Source: Paulinella micropora
Taxonomy: Eukaryota > Cercozoa > Imbricatea > Euglyphida > Paulinellidae
Direction: 5' to 3'
Assembly (NCBI GenBank): GCA_019918135.1
Contig: WBZZ01001242.1
Location: 1-64,000 of the forward strand
Length of the DNA stretch: 64,000 nucleotides
This document shows, piece by piece, positions 8,571 to 20,200 of this stretch. The translations under genes were made by a program, and so were the position numbers. Positions within the stretch are counted from its first letter, which is position 1; every line of letters begins with the position of its first letter. Under the pieces are notes generated by a model, which saw only the letters and a program-made list of their open reading frames with translations, made no database searches and was not told where the DNA came from.

Positions 8571-10326
8571 ATGTCACGGCGCAAGCGCAAGCACGAGCTG
8601 CTGGAGGAGTGCCGGCACCTCGAGGCTAGTTTGGGCCTCCGTACGCGCGGGCTCGCGGCCCTGCAACGTAACCGGCTGGCAGCCCAAGTGAATTCTCTGC
8701 GCCGGCAGGTTATCAAGCCCCCCCGGCCACTTCCGCAGGTGCTCGGCCGCGAAATGTGGGGTCTGATCCTGAGTTTTCTACTCGGGCCCGGCCCCCCGGC
8801 AGAGACAGCCGGCCGGGCTCGTTACTATGTGACAGCATTGCCTCTGTTACGCGTGTGCCGTCTCCTACGACAAGACTGTCTAGAACTCAAGTGCTGGCAG
8901 CTCGGGGCTATCCCGGACGCCGACAAAGTGCGCACGCGCGCCTTCCGGGCGCTCTTAGGCGGCAAGGATTGCTGCCTGTGGAGTGTCGTCCAACGCGACG
9001 TGCTCCCGGCGGTAGCTCGGGGGGACACAAACTTTGTGCCGCTGGAACTGTTCGCTGCTGCTGACCTGCTAAACTCGGTGACGGGCCGACCGCGCCTCGT
9101 CCGCTCCGCGGCGGTCTGTGACGTGTTAGTCAAGCTCGGGCTGGGGCTGGAACAGCTGGAGGCCCACCTTCAACGGGTGCGCGCTAGCCGGGCCAAGCAG
9201 GCGGCAAAAGTGGCAGAACGTCGGCGCCTCCAGTACATCAAAGGTTTGTGTGCGCGGACGGACGACCAAGTCCGGCGGGAGGCTGCGCGCGGGCGCCCCG
9301 AGGCTCAGTATGAACTGGGGCTGCGGTATGCCAAGCGGCCCGAAAAGCACCCGTCGCCCCTCGAGTGGTACACCCGCGCGGCCGAGCAAGGCCTGGTCGC
9401 CGCGCAGTTTGAGCTCGCTCGCTGGTACCGCCGCAGCGACCCGGTCCTGGCCTGCCGCTGGGCCGGCCGGGCCGCCGAGCAAAACCACCCAGCGCCTGTA
9501 CCAGCTAGCCGAACACCTGCAGAGCGGAGAGGGCACGGACCGAGACGAAGCACGAGCGCTGCAATGCCTAGTCGCGGCTGCCGGGCAAGCGCACGCGGAC
9601 GCGGAGCTGGCGCTCGCGGAGCGTTACTTGGCAGGCCGAGGAGTGCAGCATTCTGCAGACTTGGCCTATTCCTACTACCGGCGCGCGTTCCAACACGGCC
9701 AAGCCGCGGCAGGCCTGGGCTTGGCCCGGTGTTGCGCTCAGGGGATAGGCACCCCCCAGAATCTGATAACGGCTATGGACTACTACCGGCAGGCAGCCAG
9801 CCGGGGCAGCCAGCAAGCCTGTGTCGAACTAGGCCAATACTACGCCAAGGGAGTGGCGAAGGTCGTGAGCAAGAACCCCGAGTTGGCCTTCCGGTACTGC
9901 AGACAAGCCACGGAGGGCGCTAGCCCCCACCCGGAAGCGCTGTTCTTGCTAGGCAAATGCCACCAGCAGAAGCTAGGTACCGCGCGGGATGACACGGCGG
10001 CGGTCCGCTGTTACCAGCGAGCGGCGGAGCTAGGCTGTGCTAAGGCGCAGCGCGAGCTCGGGGCCTGCTATCTCGCGGGGCGGGGCGTAGCCAAGGCCAG
10101 CGCCCGGGCCGTGACTTATTACCAGCTAGCGGCCGAGCAGGGCCTGCCCGTCGCCCAGCTTAATCTGGGCTGGTGTTATGCACGGGGGACCGGCGTAGCC
10201 AGAGACCTGGCCAAGGCAGAGGAGTGGTGGGGACGGGCCGCGGAACAGGGCTGCCACGACGCGCAGGCCGAACTGGCCCGGGCCCGAAATGCTCTCATGC
10301 AGGAGACAAATGTAGTTCCAGTTTGA
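8571..10326 (+). pseudogene. F-box-like / Sel1-repeat protein, single frameshift
   Basis: ATG at 8571. Frame 1 (to about 9485) encodes a basic N-terminus, an F-box-like segment (LGREMWGLILSFL ... LPLLRVCRLLRQDCLELKCW, residues ~60-110) and the first Sel1 repeats. Frame 2 (about 9481 to TGA 10326) continues with seven or so 36-residue Sel1 repeats. Dropping one A from AAAA at 9481-9484 would join them into about 585 residues. Sel1 repeats form TPR-like solenoids for protein binding, and an F-box would link such a scaffold to an SCF ubiquitin ligase (family knowledge). The final codons (VVPV) and stop come from the duplicated block starting at 10314, so the natural C-terminus has been replaced. 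Homopolymer error is possible. Confidence 0.7.
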
Positions 10327-10978
10327 GCAGATGTTTTTGTATTATTATTAAAACAGATTGAATTTAAATCTTACGCGTTGAAACCTCGGATGCGAAGCAT
10401 ATCAAGGGTATCAGCCATATGCTCTTTTTTCTTTTTTTTTGTTTCTTTGTAAAGAAGAGTTACAGCCGATACTGCCTTACAGGTCGCCCTCTGGGGCGTA
10501 GCTAGACTCTTTGCAAACGCCGATTCCGCGGTGCCTCATAGCTTTGTTCCAGTCCACTCGCTCTTTAGCGCGATTCTCGCTGTCGTACGTAAAGAAACCA
10601 AAGCGATATACTTTTTGTCGGTCATTCGAGTTACAATGTTCTTGAGAAGTTGGTACTTACGACTGTCGTCCATCAAGCTAGGCAAAGCCTGCATGCAAAC
10701 ACAGGGGGGAGATTTGGTGCAGCCGTCATGCAGCTCCGTGCGCTCATATGCAAAAAACCTCTTTCGATCCCACCCCTGGCGAAAACTTATTCTGCTCGCG
10801 TCTACAACAAAAGAAAGCCCGTCCGAAAAGTTCAAAAAGTGCCTTTTTTTAATGAAACCTCAGCGCCATTTGGCCAGTGGCGAGCCTTGGCCAAAGCGGC
10901 GGGGCAAAATGTGATCAATATGGAAGGCAAGCGGTTGAATGAAGCCAAGGTACACAGGCTCGCAGTCAACCTCGTCCT
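10314..10978 (+). repeat. Shredded collinear copy of 2.0-6.6 kb
   Basis: Blocks in the same order and orientation as the source: 10314-10388 from 2010-2099; 10393-10404 from near 2599-2610; 10405-10470 from 2734-2798; 10480-10512 from 5081-5113; 10512-10636 from 5343-5476; 10639-10656 from 5634-5651; 10816-10878 from 6018-6076; about 10879-10892 from 6396-6409; 10894-10978 from 6488-6569. About 4.6 kb has collapsed to 0.67 kb. Segment 10678-10810 has no match that I can see in the window. Confidence 0.85.
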
Positions 10979-11284
10979 CCAGCAACATAAGCTCGTCAGG
11001 GGTGACATCATGGCCGTAGCCTGAGATATGCGGAGGTAGTCGGATCCACTTTGAACACGATGGCTCTCGCTGTCGCGTTTTCAAGCGCTTAATCGGGGGT
11101 GGTTTCTCTGTCTCTTGAAAGGTGTTCATCCTATATACAAACGACCAAAACCCTGTCTGAAAGCGTCTCTGCGTATATGAACTGTTGTAGGGCCCGGAGT
11201 ACTTCTTGTATGTAGCGGAGCCTTCGTGTTTCAGGTCGCCTACAATAGGCAGCCGCGGCTGCTTCTTTAAATCGGCAGGTCTAA
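10860..11284 (-). pseudogene. HNH gene fragment, second copy
   Basis: An open minus-strand frame from about 11284 down to 10860. It has its own upstream sequence (TYKKYSGPYNSSYTQRRF..., then an ATG at 11129) before joining the shared stretch DCEPVYLGFIQPLAFHIDHI and ending abruptly after LPRRFG, where the shredded duplication switches to another source block. The residues following the HNH histidines are lost, so it cannot be an active nuclease. No start codon precedes the region upstream of 11129. It preserves part of an N-terminal region that differs from the 6.3-7.5 kb copy. Confidence 0.6.
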
Positions 11285-11301
11285 CCCCTGCCTATGTGCT
11301 A

Positions 11302-11991
11302 CTAAACCTGCTTGAGAAGAGCTTGTGCCTGCAGCAGGCTGCGTTGGGCTTCTTCTGGAAATTTAGTGTAATTCTTCATTCGTTCTTCCGTTTCTAGCGC
11401 CATTTTGTTTCCCGCGTCTTGTACCACCGGCGCTAATTCTTGGTAGAACAGAGTCGTCTTGGTAGCTGCAACCTGTCCTTTGAAATCTGCAATCATACTC
11501 TTGTGCAATTGCAGCGCAAATGACTTAAGTCTTTCCAAAATGCAGCACTGCACCTCCAGCTCGGACCTCGAGGATTCTACAGCCTCGGAGAGCTCAGTCC
11601 CAGCGTGTGCTCCGTTGGTGCATATTGCCTGATAATCTTCAATAGCAGTCGTGACGGTTCCCAGGGGGCCGCAGCTGATTACAGTATTAAATATACAGTT
11701 TACGAGTCCTTGGCGTGCGGCAGCCTCGAGTTCTGAATGGTGTGCTTGCAGCACTTCGAGTGCAGCTAATTGTTGCTTCTTGATTGACAAATGGGCGGCT
11801 TGGTTGTGAATGTCATTCACGCAAGCTTCGAAGACATATTGTTTGTTTGAACGGGGCCTGCTCTGGGGAATACTGTCTGGATCTTGATCATATTGCGTAA
11901 CCTGAGCCACATACATTTTCCGCAGCTTTTTTTCGAATTTTTGCCTTTGTTTGGGGCAAGTAGGTAAGTGCTTTTTCTCTTGCGCACTCAT
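11302..11991 (-). CDS. Coiled-coil / helical hypothetical protein
   Basis: 229 aa from ATG 11991 (MSAQEKKHLP...) to TAG. A Lys-rich N-terminus of about 45 residues is followed by a mostly helical protein: alternating Gln/Leu/Ala stretches, a central GPLGTVTTAIEDY segment, and a C-terminal helix rich in Glu and Lys. A perfect TATTTAAATA lies 27-36 nt upstream of the ATG. No catalytic motif and no recognised family. It stands alone between the shredded region and the long membrane-protein gene on the same strand. Confidence 0.6.
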   Translation of the reverse strand: MSAQEKKHLPTCPKQRQKFEKKLRKMYVAQVTQYDQDPDSIPQSRPRSNKQYVFEACVNDIHNQAAHLSIKKQQLAALEVLQAHHSELEAAARQGLVNCIFNTVISCGPLGTVTTAIEDYQAICTNGAHAGTELSEAVESSRSELEVQCCILERLKSFALQLHKSMIADFKGQVAATKTTLFYQELAPVVQDAGNKMALETEERMKNYTKFPEEAQRSLLQAQALLKQV

Positions 11992-12017
11992 GTGTGCAAA
12001 CTTGTAGGTCTTTTTTT

Positions 12018-12027
12018 TATTTAAATA
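12018..12027 (-). promoter_or_regulatory. TATA-like box of the 229-aa gene
   Basis: TATTTAAATA, a palindromic AT box 27-36 nt upstream of the ATG at 11991 on the minus strand, within an otherwise GC-rich region. Confidence 0.4.
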
Positions 12028-12217
12028 CATAAATAACGCTGCCCCGCCCAAGTGAACAAAGGAGGGGGAGAAGCAGTTACCCTCCCGTTTCTCCTTCTCC
12101 TCCCCGCCCCCTTTTATGTGTTAACCGACGGTTCAGATCCAAGAGGAGGACAAAGTAGGAATACGTGCTGCCAGCGTTGAGTAGCTGTGCCAGCTTGATC
12201 TTTATTACAAACAAAAG

Positions 12218-15200
12218 TTAGCGCTTGTGTATGAGTTGCGTCGTCGTCGTCGTCGTGAGCGCCCAGGCGTTTAGGTCGTCTATTTCAAAGGGCAGGTCCG
12301 CGATTTCTGCAATGGCAAGTTCAATGTGTATCTTCCATTGGGGGAAAGCGGCGTTTTCGATCATGATAGCAACCCAGTCGTCGAATTCGTCGTGGGCACT
12401 CTCCATGATGAGATGCAGGCTTTGTACAAAAGAGCCAAAGGCGTCGGGCCCCATGGAATTGAGCAGGGTTGGCAGCAACATCCCGACGGTGCTGGGCTGG
12501 CGGCCGCCCAGCTGTACTCCTGCGATACCCTGGCTGAGGTTCGGGACGAGGCGTTGCAACGAAAGGTTGCCGTGGAGGCTGGATAGGAGTTTGAGTTCCC
12601 ATTGGAGGTGGGCACCGGAACTGGCGCCCTTGGCTGCGGCGCCGCTGTCCCGGCGCCGAATCATGAGTGTCTCGGCGTAGGCGTGCAGGGGGCACTTGAC
12701 GTCGTCGTGCCAGGTCTCGTACGTGACCTGCTGGTCGGCCCCGCTGTCGTAGACAGCGCGCAGCCAAGCGCCTAGCCAGGCGGGTGCATGCAGATTCCCC
12801 AGCAAAGCGCCGAGCGCGCTCTCGAAGCGGAGCTGCCCCCCGGAACCTTTTTCACGCAGACCCGGTGACAGCAGGACCAAGACGGTGGCAACTAAGAGAG
12901 TCAGCAGGACGGACAGCAAGGGGTCGCGTTCGCTCACCCAGAGAGCGCCGTTGTCGGCGGGGGGAGGGCGCCGGCGGAGGGGGTCGGGGGCTGTGCGCGC
13001 CTCGTTAACGCGCTGTCTTTCGCTGGCGGGCAGGGCGTCGCTGACGGCGCGGCCCCGTAGCAGCATGCGCAGCAGCAGGGCCAGGAGGACCGAGAGTCGC
13101 ACTTGCTTGGTGCTGGCGGCGGGCCCTTGGGGGTGGGCGCCCGCAACTGCGGCGACAACAACTCTCGTCCCGGCCAGGCGGCGCGCAAGCTCTTGGTTAT
13201 GCATGGGTAGCCCCCCGATGAGGGCCAGCAGTACCAGGCAGGAGGTTGTCTGGGAGTGCCCGCGGAGGAGCCTGCAGAGGTTGGGCACGGCCAGGGCGCC
13301 GGGGCCATGGTGTTCGGTCTGGCAGTAGTGCGTCAAGAGTTCCAGGAGCTGGCGGGGCTCGCCGTTGGCGCCCGTGAGGTTTTTCGTCAGCACCTGCTGC
13401 AGGACCTGGGCGTTGTCGAGCCAGGCCCAGGCGGCGGCGCAGCTAAGGTGCGGGGGTCTAGCCAGGTCGTGGGGGGACAGCAGGACAAAGGTGTGGAGAC
13501 AGGAGGCTGCCTGGAGGCATTGCTCCAACTGGTGCTGCGCGCGCAGCAAGCGCGTAGCCTCCAATTCCTCGGCGCGGCTGACAGAATAGGGGATGGGGTT
13601 GCTGCCTGGGAGCAGCAGCCAGAGGAGCGCACGGACGTAGGGCTTGGGCTCGCGCAACCTGGGGCTGGCCCAGCGGTCAAGGCGGAGCTGACAGGCGATG
13701 GTCTACAGGGTGGCATGGCTCCACCAGCCGCCATGACCAGCCTGGCTGCCTACCAGGGCGGCCTGCTGCTGCGCCTCGCGGTGCAAGGCAAAAAGTGCGC
13801 CTAGCAAGAGCCTGTGCGCCGAGTGCTCCAGCCGCTGCAGGTACAAACTGGGCGGAGTCTGCCAGGGGGGACAGAGCCACTCAGTAGCATCCTCTCTGCC
13901 ACCCTGGTCTAGAGGCCTGCCCAACACGGGCGTCAGCTCTGCCAACAGGTGCAGGCGCTGCAGCGACCCCTCCCGCCGGGGGTCACTCAGAAGCTCTTCC
14001 AACAGCATGGCCAGCCAGACCTCGAGCATGCACAGCCTTGACGTGGAGGGGGGGCAGAGGATGTTGAGAGGTGTCGCTAGGGTGTCCTCGTCCCAGGCCA
14101 GCTGGAGCTTGCACCAGCGCGCACTCAACTCCTGCCGCAGCCACGAACCACCCCCCGACAGGCTTTTGAAGTCCCGGCACAGGAGCAACGCCAGATCGCG
14201 GTCCTGCGCGGTGGTGCCGCTCGAGCGGATTAGGCCGGGGGGCAACCTGTCGCCCGCCGCGCTGGGGCCGCGGAGGTAGGGCAGCAAGCTGAGCGCGTGC
14301 TGCAGCTGAGCCTCCGCCACGGCCTCCTCGCCGTTGGTCAGCTCGACGACGCCGCCCAACGACAGGGGGTTCAGCGCCCCTAGCCGCCCCAGGGCCGATC
14401 CCTGCACGAGCTCTTCCAGCGTCCGTTGCAGCAAGGCCGCCCAGCGCAACGCTCGCTCGGCGAGCGCGCTCGCCTCTCTGGGGCCTTGTTCTTTTTTATT
14501 CTCTCTGGCTTCTCTCGCGTAGTCTTCCTCCGCCTCTTCTTCTTCTTCTTCGCCGCCAGCAGAACCCGATCGTAGCAGTATGAAGGCGTTGCCAACCGGC
14601 CGGAGTGAACCCCCGATCCAGCCCGTCAGAAAGTCGCCACCCACGTGCAGCGCCAGCGACAGCCAGGCACCGGCCGGCGCGCCTGGCAGCCCCCACAGTG
14701 TCCAGCACCCAGCGGCTGCCTCGCCTATGTTCCACGCCCATAGTACTAGGACTCGCCGAGGGGCCACAAACTTGCCCAGGCACTGCTGTAGCAAGCACCA
14801 ACCGGAGAGGCTCGCGTCGCCTAGGTATACTAACAGAAAACGCGCCTGTGGCGTGTCCCAGTAGGACAGACAAGCCCCTCCCAGCGCAGTTACCAGCAAC
14901 GCAAAACCCCCGTCGAACAGCCACGCCCAGACTACCGGCGCGTTTGACTGCGAGCACTCCAGCTTGGACAGCCGGAGCTGCCACACACTGGCGTACAGGT
15001 GACAGTACAGCCAGGCAACAAACACCCACACTGCTCCCGAAACCCACTCGTCCTTGGGAAAAACAGAAGCCCCGCCGCCGTCGTCCCACCAACCACGAAA
15101 CAGTGCGTATTGCGTGCAGAGCAGAGATAGAATTTGGAAGACCCACCAGCAAAAGGCAATCGTTAACACATTACGCCTCCAAGGGGAAGGCGCCCGCTGA

Positions 15201-15277
15201 CAGCAGGCGATGGAGCACAACACTAACGTTGCATTGGCGTAGCGGGGCCATAATTGCCACGCCGGCCAGCCAGACAT
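12218..15277 (-). pseudogene. Large multi-span membrane protein split by an in-frame TAG
   Basis: Reading from ATG 15277, one frame stays open to TAA 12218 except for a single TAG at 13705-13703 (codon 525), giving two parts of 524 and about 494 residues. The first ~235 residues hold six or seven hydrophobic helices rich in Trp. A Glu-rich stretch (GGEEEEEEAEEDY) and a long helical soluble region follow; after the stop come two more hydrophobic segments (VRLSVLLALLLRMLL, LLSVLLTLLVATVLVLL) and a soluble tail. No homologue recognised. The TAG could come from CAG by one change. AATAAA lies 12-17 nt after the final stop. A 190-bp piece of this gene is duplicated at 55605-55791. Readthrough cannot be excluded. 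Confidence 0.7.
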
Positions 15278-15487
15278 TTTGAGCCGCAGGAACCAACCGA
15301 GGCAGCCTTTTCGCCTTCTCTGTTTTTGCTTAGAATCGAGACAACGCCCGCCCTCCCCTCCATCTCTCCCCGCCCCCTTCTTTTTCCTTCCTCCCTTTCC
15401 CTCCTCCCCCTTCGAAGGTTGGGGGGAGGGAGAGAGGAAGGGGAGGGGGGGCTGGGTACAAGCCGAGCCGCACGACTGCTAAACTAG

Positions 15488-16135
15488 TTAGCTCCGGTAC
15501 AACCGGTATCTAGCACGCCAGGCCTGCAGGGCCTCTCCGAGTGAACCGCCCTCTCCCCAGAAAAATATCTTCCGTTCCGAGCGCACAGCTGCTACGGCAT
15601 TTTTTTGTAAGAAATACTGCAGGACATGTAAGCGAGGGGTTGCTTCCCCCTGTACTAGCACAAAGTCAAAGCAGAGATCGGCAACCCGCGCCGACCCCAA
15701 GGGAGCGCGAAGCTGCTGCAGAACACTGCGGGCCTCCATCACCGAGGGCTCCGGTCGGGAAACTTCGTGGTTCAGGCACAGATGTCTTGGTGAAATGCGG
15801 CAGCGCCGCTGCGTACACTGCAAACACATTTCCCGTACTCGGTATCTCAGCTGCGCAATGGACTGTAGTGACAGCGTCTGTAGCGCGTGCTGCACCAGTC
15901 TCTCCACAAAACCCTTGGAAGGGTCTGGTGGCTTATAGGCTCCTCACAGCTGCCTGCTGGCGCTTTCTTTTTCTTGGTACAAGACATAAACAACGCGCAG
16001 CCAGTCGCTGCTTTCGAGATAGGAGAGCACTATCGACCAAGCAGCCTGGTCCAAAGAGTGCTGCAATTGGTTGGGGGGCACGACGCGACCAGGGCAGCGT
16101 TTGTGGTAGGGTTTGTAACGGTGGCTTGATTTCAT
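15488..16135 (-). pseudogene. F-box-like gene split by an in-frame TGA
   Basis: From ATG 16135 the frame encodes 63 residues including an F-box-like helix set (AAWSIVLSYLESSDWLRVVYVLYQ), then TGA at 15946-15944, then continues open for about 150 codons to TAG at 15490-15488. The downstream part has a Cys cluster (CLQCTQRRC) and basic helices but no ATG at its beginning, supporting one interrupted gene. The TGA would arise from CGA by a C-to-T change. F-box proteins recruit targets to SCF ubiquitin ligases; assignment rests on the short hydrophobic pattern only. Confidence 0.5.
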
Positions 16136-16397
16136 CTTCAATTCTGATCAGTCCTTTTATTAAACAGTCAAAATCTTTGATCTGAATTGGGGCCCTGAAA
16201 AAAGACAGACCGAAATTGGAGAAAGAGGAGTCACAGAGAGAGAAGGAGGGGGGTGCGGGGGGGGGGGGGAGGGAACGAGAGGGCTATGTTGTACAGGCTA
16301 AACGCACCCCCCCCCCTCCCTTTTCTTGTCCGCCGCCCCCCCCCCCCCAAAAAAAATCTCTTCTTGTTGTTGCCAGCGCCAGTGTGCAGTTTTCTTT

Positions 16398-17228
16398 TCA
16401 CAAGGGCAGAGCCGTGATGCTTTGTCCTTGCATTCGTGCAAGAGAGGTTTGGCTCTGGGGTACAGTCTCGTAGAGATCGGTTTGCAAGTACAGTGGCCAC
16501 CAGATGAGCACAAAGCCAACCTCAGCTAACGAGGCCAACACATCAGACCAGCGGCTGCAACAGCTAGCGGCCTCCAGCAGGGACGCGGCAAGCCCCAGCG
16601 CAGACGCCAGGCCAGCGACAACGATCGTCCGCAGCAAATAACGCGGGGGCACGCCCATAGATACGGCTTCGGGTGGGGGTGCGGTACGTCGTTCACCCAA
16701 GCCCACGGCAAGCAGGCCCAACAAGAGAATGAGCCACGCGGTCCAAGCACGCTGGCTCACAAGGGCCACGACGGTGCAAACTAGCCCCAACAAAAGAACG
16801 CTAAATTTCCAGACTCGAGCTGCCGGTTGTGGCTTGCATGCTAAAACCAGGCGTCGCAGGGCTAGCGCGGTGTAGAGGCACATAGCAACCGCCCAGCCAA
16901 TGCTAGCGGGCGGCGCAGCCCCGTCCAGTATCCACGGCACCAAAAAGAAGAACCACCAAGACAAAAAGTGGCAGAGGCTGAGCAAGGCGATTTGGCCTGG
17001 GTGGCTGGTACTGCTAGTGAGTTCGCTGTTATAAGCGCTGATTTGTATCACACGCAAAGCAGGCGGCCCCTGTCCAATAGCGGGCGGTACGGCATAGCGG
17101 ACACTTACGTTGACTAGGCGCAGTATTTGTAAACGCCAATATAAAAAATACCAGAGCATCAGAACTGCTACCAAATGTCCTATTAACAAAACGACCGGCA
17201 TACCCCTGAACCCGGACCCTACCAGCAT
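16398..17228 (-). CDS. Multi-pass membrane protein
   Basis: 276 aa from ATG 17228 to TGA. About seven hydrophobic helices: residues ~8-30, 75-100, 105-128, 140-160, 163-182, 205-230 and 240-255, separated by short polar loops. There is no signal-peptide cleavage pattern and no transporter motif that I recognise. Same strand and similar amino-acid style (Trp, Leu, Ala, Cys rich) as the N-terminal half of the long membrane protein upstream at 12.2-15.3 kb, so the two could act in the same membrane. The stop is followed by a 250-bp spacer with poly-C and poly-G runs. Confidence 0.6.
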   Translation of the reverse strand: MLVGSGFRGMPVVLLIGHLVAVLMLWYFLYWRLQILRLVNVSVRYAVPPAIGQGPPALRVIQISAYNSELTSSTSHPGQIALLSLCHFLSWWFFFLVPWILDGAAPPASIGWAVAMCLYTALALRRLVLACKPQPAARVWKFSVLLLGLVCTVVALVSQRAWTAWLILLLGLLAVGLGERRTAPPPEAVSMGVPPRYLLRTIVVAGLASALGLAASLLEAASCCSRWSDVLASLAEVGFVLIWWPLYLQTDLYETVPQSQTSLARMQGQSITALPL

Positions 17229-17270
17229 GGCCGACCAAACGGATTTTTTGTTTTAAAAGCTCTTGTCCTT

Positions 17271-20200
17271 TTATTTCAAATAAGAATGCAATCCGTGCCG
17301 GGGGCGGTTGTTGGCGTTCTGTACCCCTTCCTGCTCTTCATCCTCGTTCTGTACCCCTTCCTGCTCTTCATCCTCGGCGGGAAGCTCGTTCGCGCTGGGG
17401 GTCTGATTAGCAGCCGTCATGCCATAGGAGTACAAGTAGAGCTGTTTGTCGGCATTGTCGTCGTCGCCCTGAAAGAGCCCCGCAAAGCTCTCGTTTTCGC
17501 GTAGGAGCTGCGCGTTTTCGTTGTGTATTTTTTTGTCGGCGCGGTGGATAGCCTTGAGCAGTAGGTGGTCGGGCAGAGTGACGAGACGGTCACCGGCAGG
17601 AAGGCGCTGCAGGTTCGTGCGGGGCAGCAGTAGCTCCCTGTGGTGCTGGCAATACACGTAGTCGGCATAGTCGGAGCGTAGCCCGGCGGCGGCTGCGGCG
17701 GCGTTGCGTTCGTCGTTGCCCCGAACGGTCAGGGCCTTGTCGCGGAGGTAGAGGCCGAAGGCGGCGGGGTCCTTGTTGAGTTGTGTCTGCAGGGACTGAT
17801 CCAGTGGCTCTCGTCGAGCGCGGGGCTCCGTACTGGAGCCGCAGAAGACGTCCGGCAGTAGGTTGACGACCGTGAGGTTGTAGTGGGAGGACTTGTAGTC
17901 CGTCTGGCCCGTCAAGAGCTGGCGCGGCCGGCCGTAGCCGCGCTGCAGCTGCAGCAACATCAGCCTCTGCAGCAGATCCTGCCACAACCCCCAGAGCATA
18001 ATGCCCTCGGGGATCTCAAAGTATTCGCGCGTCTGCTTGATAACAGCACCCCCCCCGGGCCCGGGGCGTTCGTTCTCGTCCTGTAACAGATCCAACACGT
18101 GCCGGTACTCGTCGTAGTCGCGCGAGTCGGCGTCGGGGCGGTTCTGCCAGGCCAGCTGCAGCAGCTTCTTGCGGCAGGCTGCGAAGTCGTTAGGTTCGGG
18201 GAAGAGCGGGGGCTGCTTGGGGAGGAGAAAGGTGCCGAGGTTGCCCCCCGGCCCCTCGCGCACTAGCCCCAGCGCCTCGACGCGGGCCCGACGCTGCTGC
18301 ACCAGCCGCAGCTCGTTCTTTTCAAAGACGCCGCGGCTCAGCTTGCCTGCCTCCAAGTACCTACGCTGGGTGGCGTCGCTGGCTGTGACCGGCAGCGCCT
18401 CGGTGCACTCCCCGACAAAGGGAGACTTGTAGGTCCCCTTGGTTTCCTCGGGGGCCCAGGCGCCGCCTTCCTCTTCGTCCTCTTCCACCTCCCCGTCCCC
18501 CCCCCTGCGCCCCCCGCCACGCCTTTTTTTGTAGGGCGGGCGCCCCCCACCGTCGTCGTCGTACTGGCCGTCGCCATCATCGGCAGGGTCGCTGGCTCGG
18601 TAGAGCCCGCTGCGCGTGTCACCACCCCGGTCGCCGCGCCGCGCCGGCCCTCCGGCGGCGCGGCCGAAGAAGGCCTCTGCCAAGCTGTAGAGAACCTGGC
18701 GCTGCTGCGGCTGTTGCAGCTCCTGCGGTGCGAGCAGGCCGACGGCCTGCATGATCACGCTGGGGTCTTCGTCGTTGAGGAAGGGCTCTAGAAAGGCAAA
18801 CTGCACCAGTGAGGGGGGTCTGCCCAGCGGCAGCCCATGGTCTGTACCGAGTGCCGGGTCAATCAGCGGGCTCACCGACGAGTGAAACACGATTTCAATG
18901 GCGCGGCGGATAGCTACCAGCTTGATCAGGGCACACAGGCGGTGGATGAAGCGCTGCAGGTTCAGGCGCCTGACTCCCTTCTTCATGGCCTCAACACAAA
19001 ACTCCTCCATGACCGTGGAGGTCACGTGCAGCTTCACGGGTGACACAAAGCCCAGCGCCTGCAAGTAATAGTACAGCGTGATCAGCGCGCCATTGTCCCG
19101 GACCCAACGCGCTAGCGCGTGCCGCCGCGCTTCTGCCTCTTCGTCGTCGCCGTCGCCCGCAAAATTGCGCCACGCCTCACAACCCGGCCGGACGCGCCCC
19201 GGCACGTACCGTGTGTGAAAACGATCCCGCAACGGCTGCGCGAACCGGGACGGGTGTGTGTTGGTGTTCACCAGGTGTGAACCGCTCACCTGCGCCTGCG
19301 TGTACTCGTGGAAACGCTGCCCGGTGTCCTGGTCGGTGCGCATGTACGAAAACCCCACACTGCGGGACCACAGCATGGCCTTAATCATCTCGGTCTTGTC
19401 GTCCTCCTCCATGTTTGGGTTGTGGTTGCCACGGTAGTGTTTGGGCAGCTCGTCCATTACCGTCACCTGCCCGGTAAAGTTGAAGTTACCGGCAAGCGCC
19501 TTGGCCGACATCCCTAGCTGTGCGCGCACGGCCCCTTGCAGCAGGCAGTGCTCAGTCAGCAGCTGGTGCAGATGCGACTTGCCCGTGCTCGGCGGGCCGT
19601 ACATCAGCAGGTGAAAGAACGTGCCTACGGCCCCGGCCGTCTGCGCCGCCGCCAGACAAACCTGGAACTCTTCGTTCAGCGGGCCCCGGTAGATCGCCTC
19701 CAACAACGTGTTCAAGCGCACCAGCTGGCAGTCAGCCACTCCCAAGTTGTTCACGGGCAGTGCCTGGTACGAGTAGAACGAGGGTGGCAACTTCCGCCCC
19801 GGCGTGAACGGGGACAACCGACCCTTGCGCACTTGCTCCCACGCCGCCGCCTGCGCGTCCGAACACCCCCCGCCCCGCCCCAGCGTGCTCAGAACCAACG
19901 GCTCCACACGCCGGCGCAGCTTCTGCATTTCCAGCCAAGTATAGTGCGCGCTCTCTTCCTCGTCCCACGCCCGTTGCGTGCGCTTCGCCGCCACCTCCGC
20001 CTGGATGCGCGCGCGCCCCTCCGCCATCATGCGCCGTACCGTCGCCTCGTTCGCCGCTGCCCCGCCCCCACTCGCCGGCCGCAGCTCCTGCGCCAGCCGC
20101 CGCGCCTCCGCCCGCAGCTGCGCCGGCTCCAGGTTGTCACCTGCCTGCCCCAGCAAGTCCGCCAGCAACTCTTCCTCGGGCATCGGCGCTTCCTCTACCA

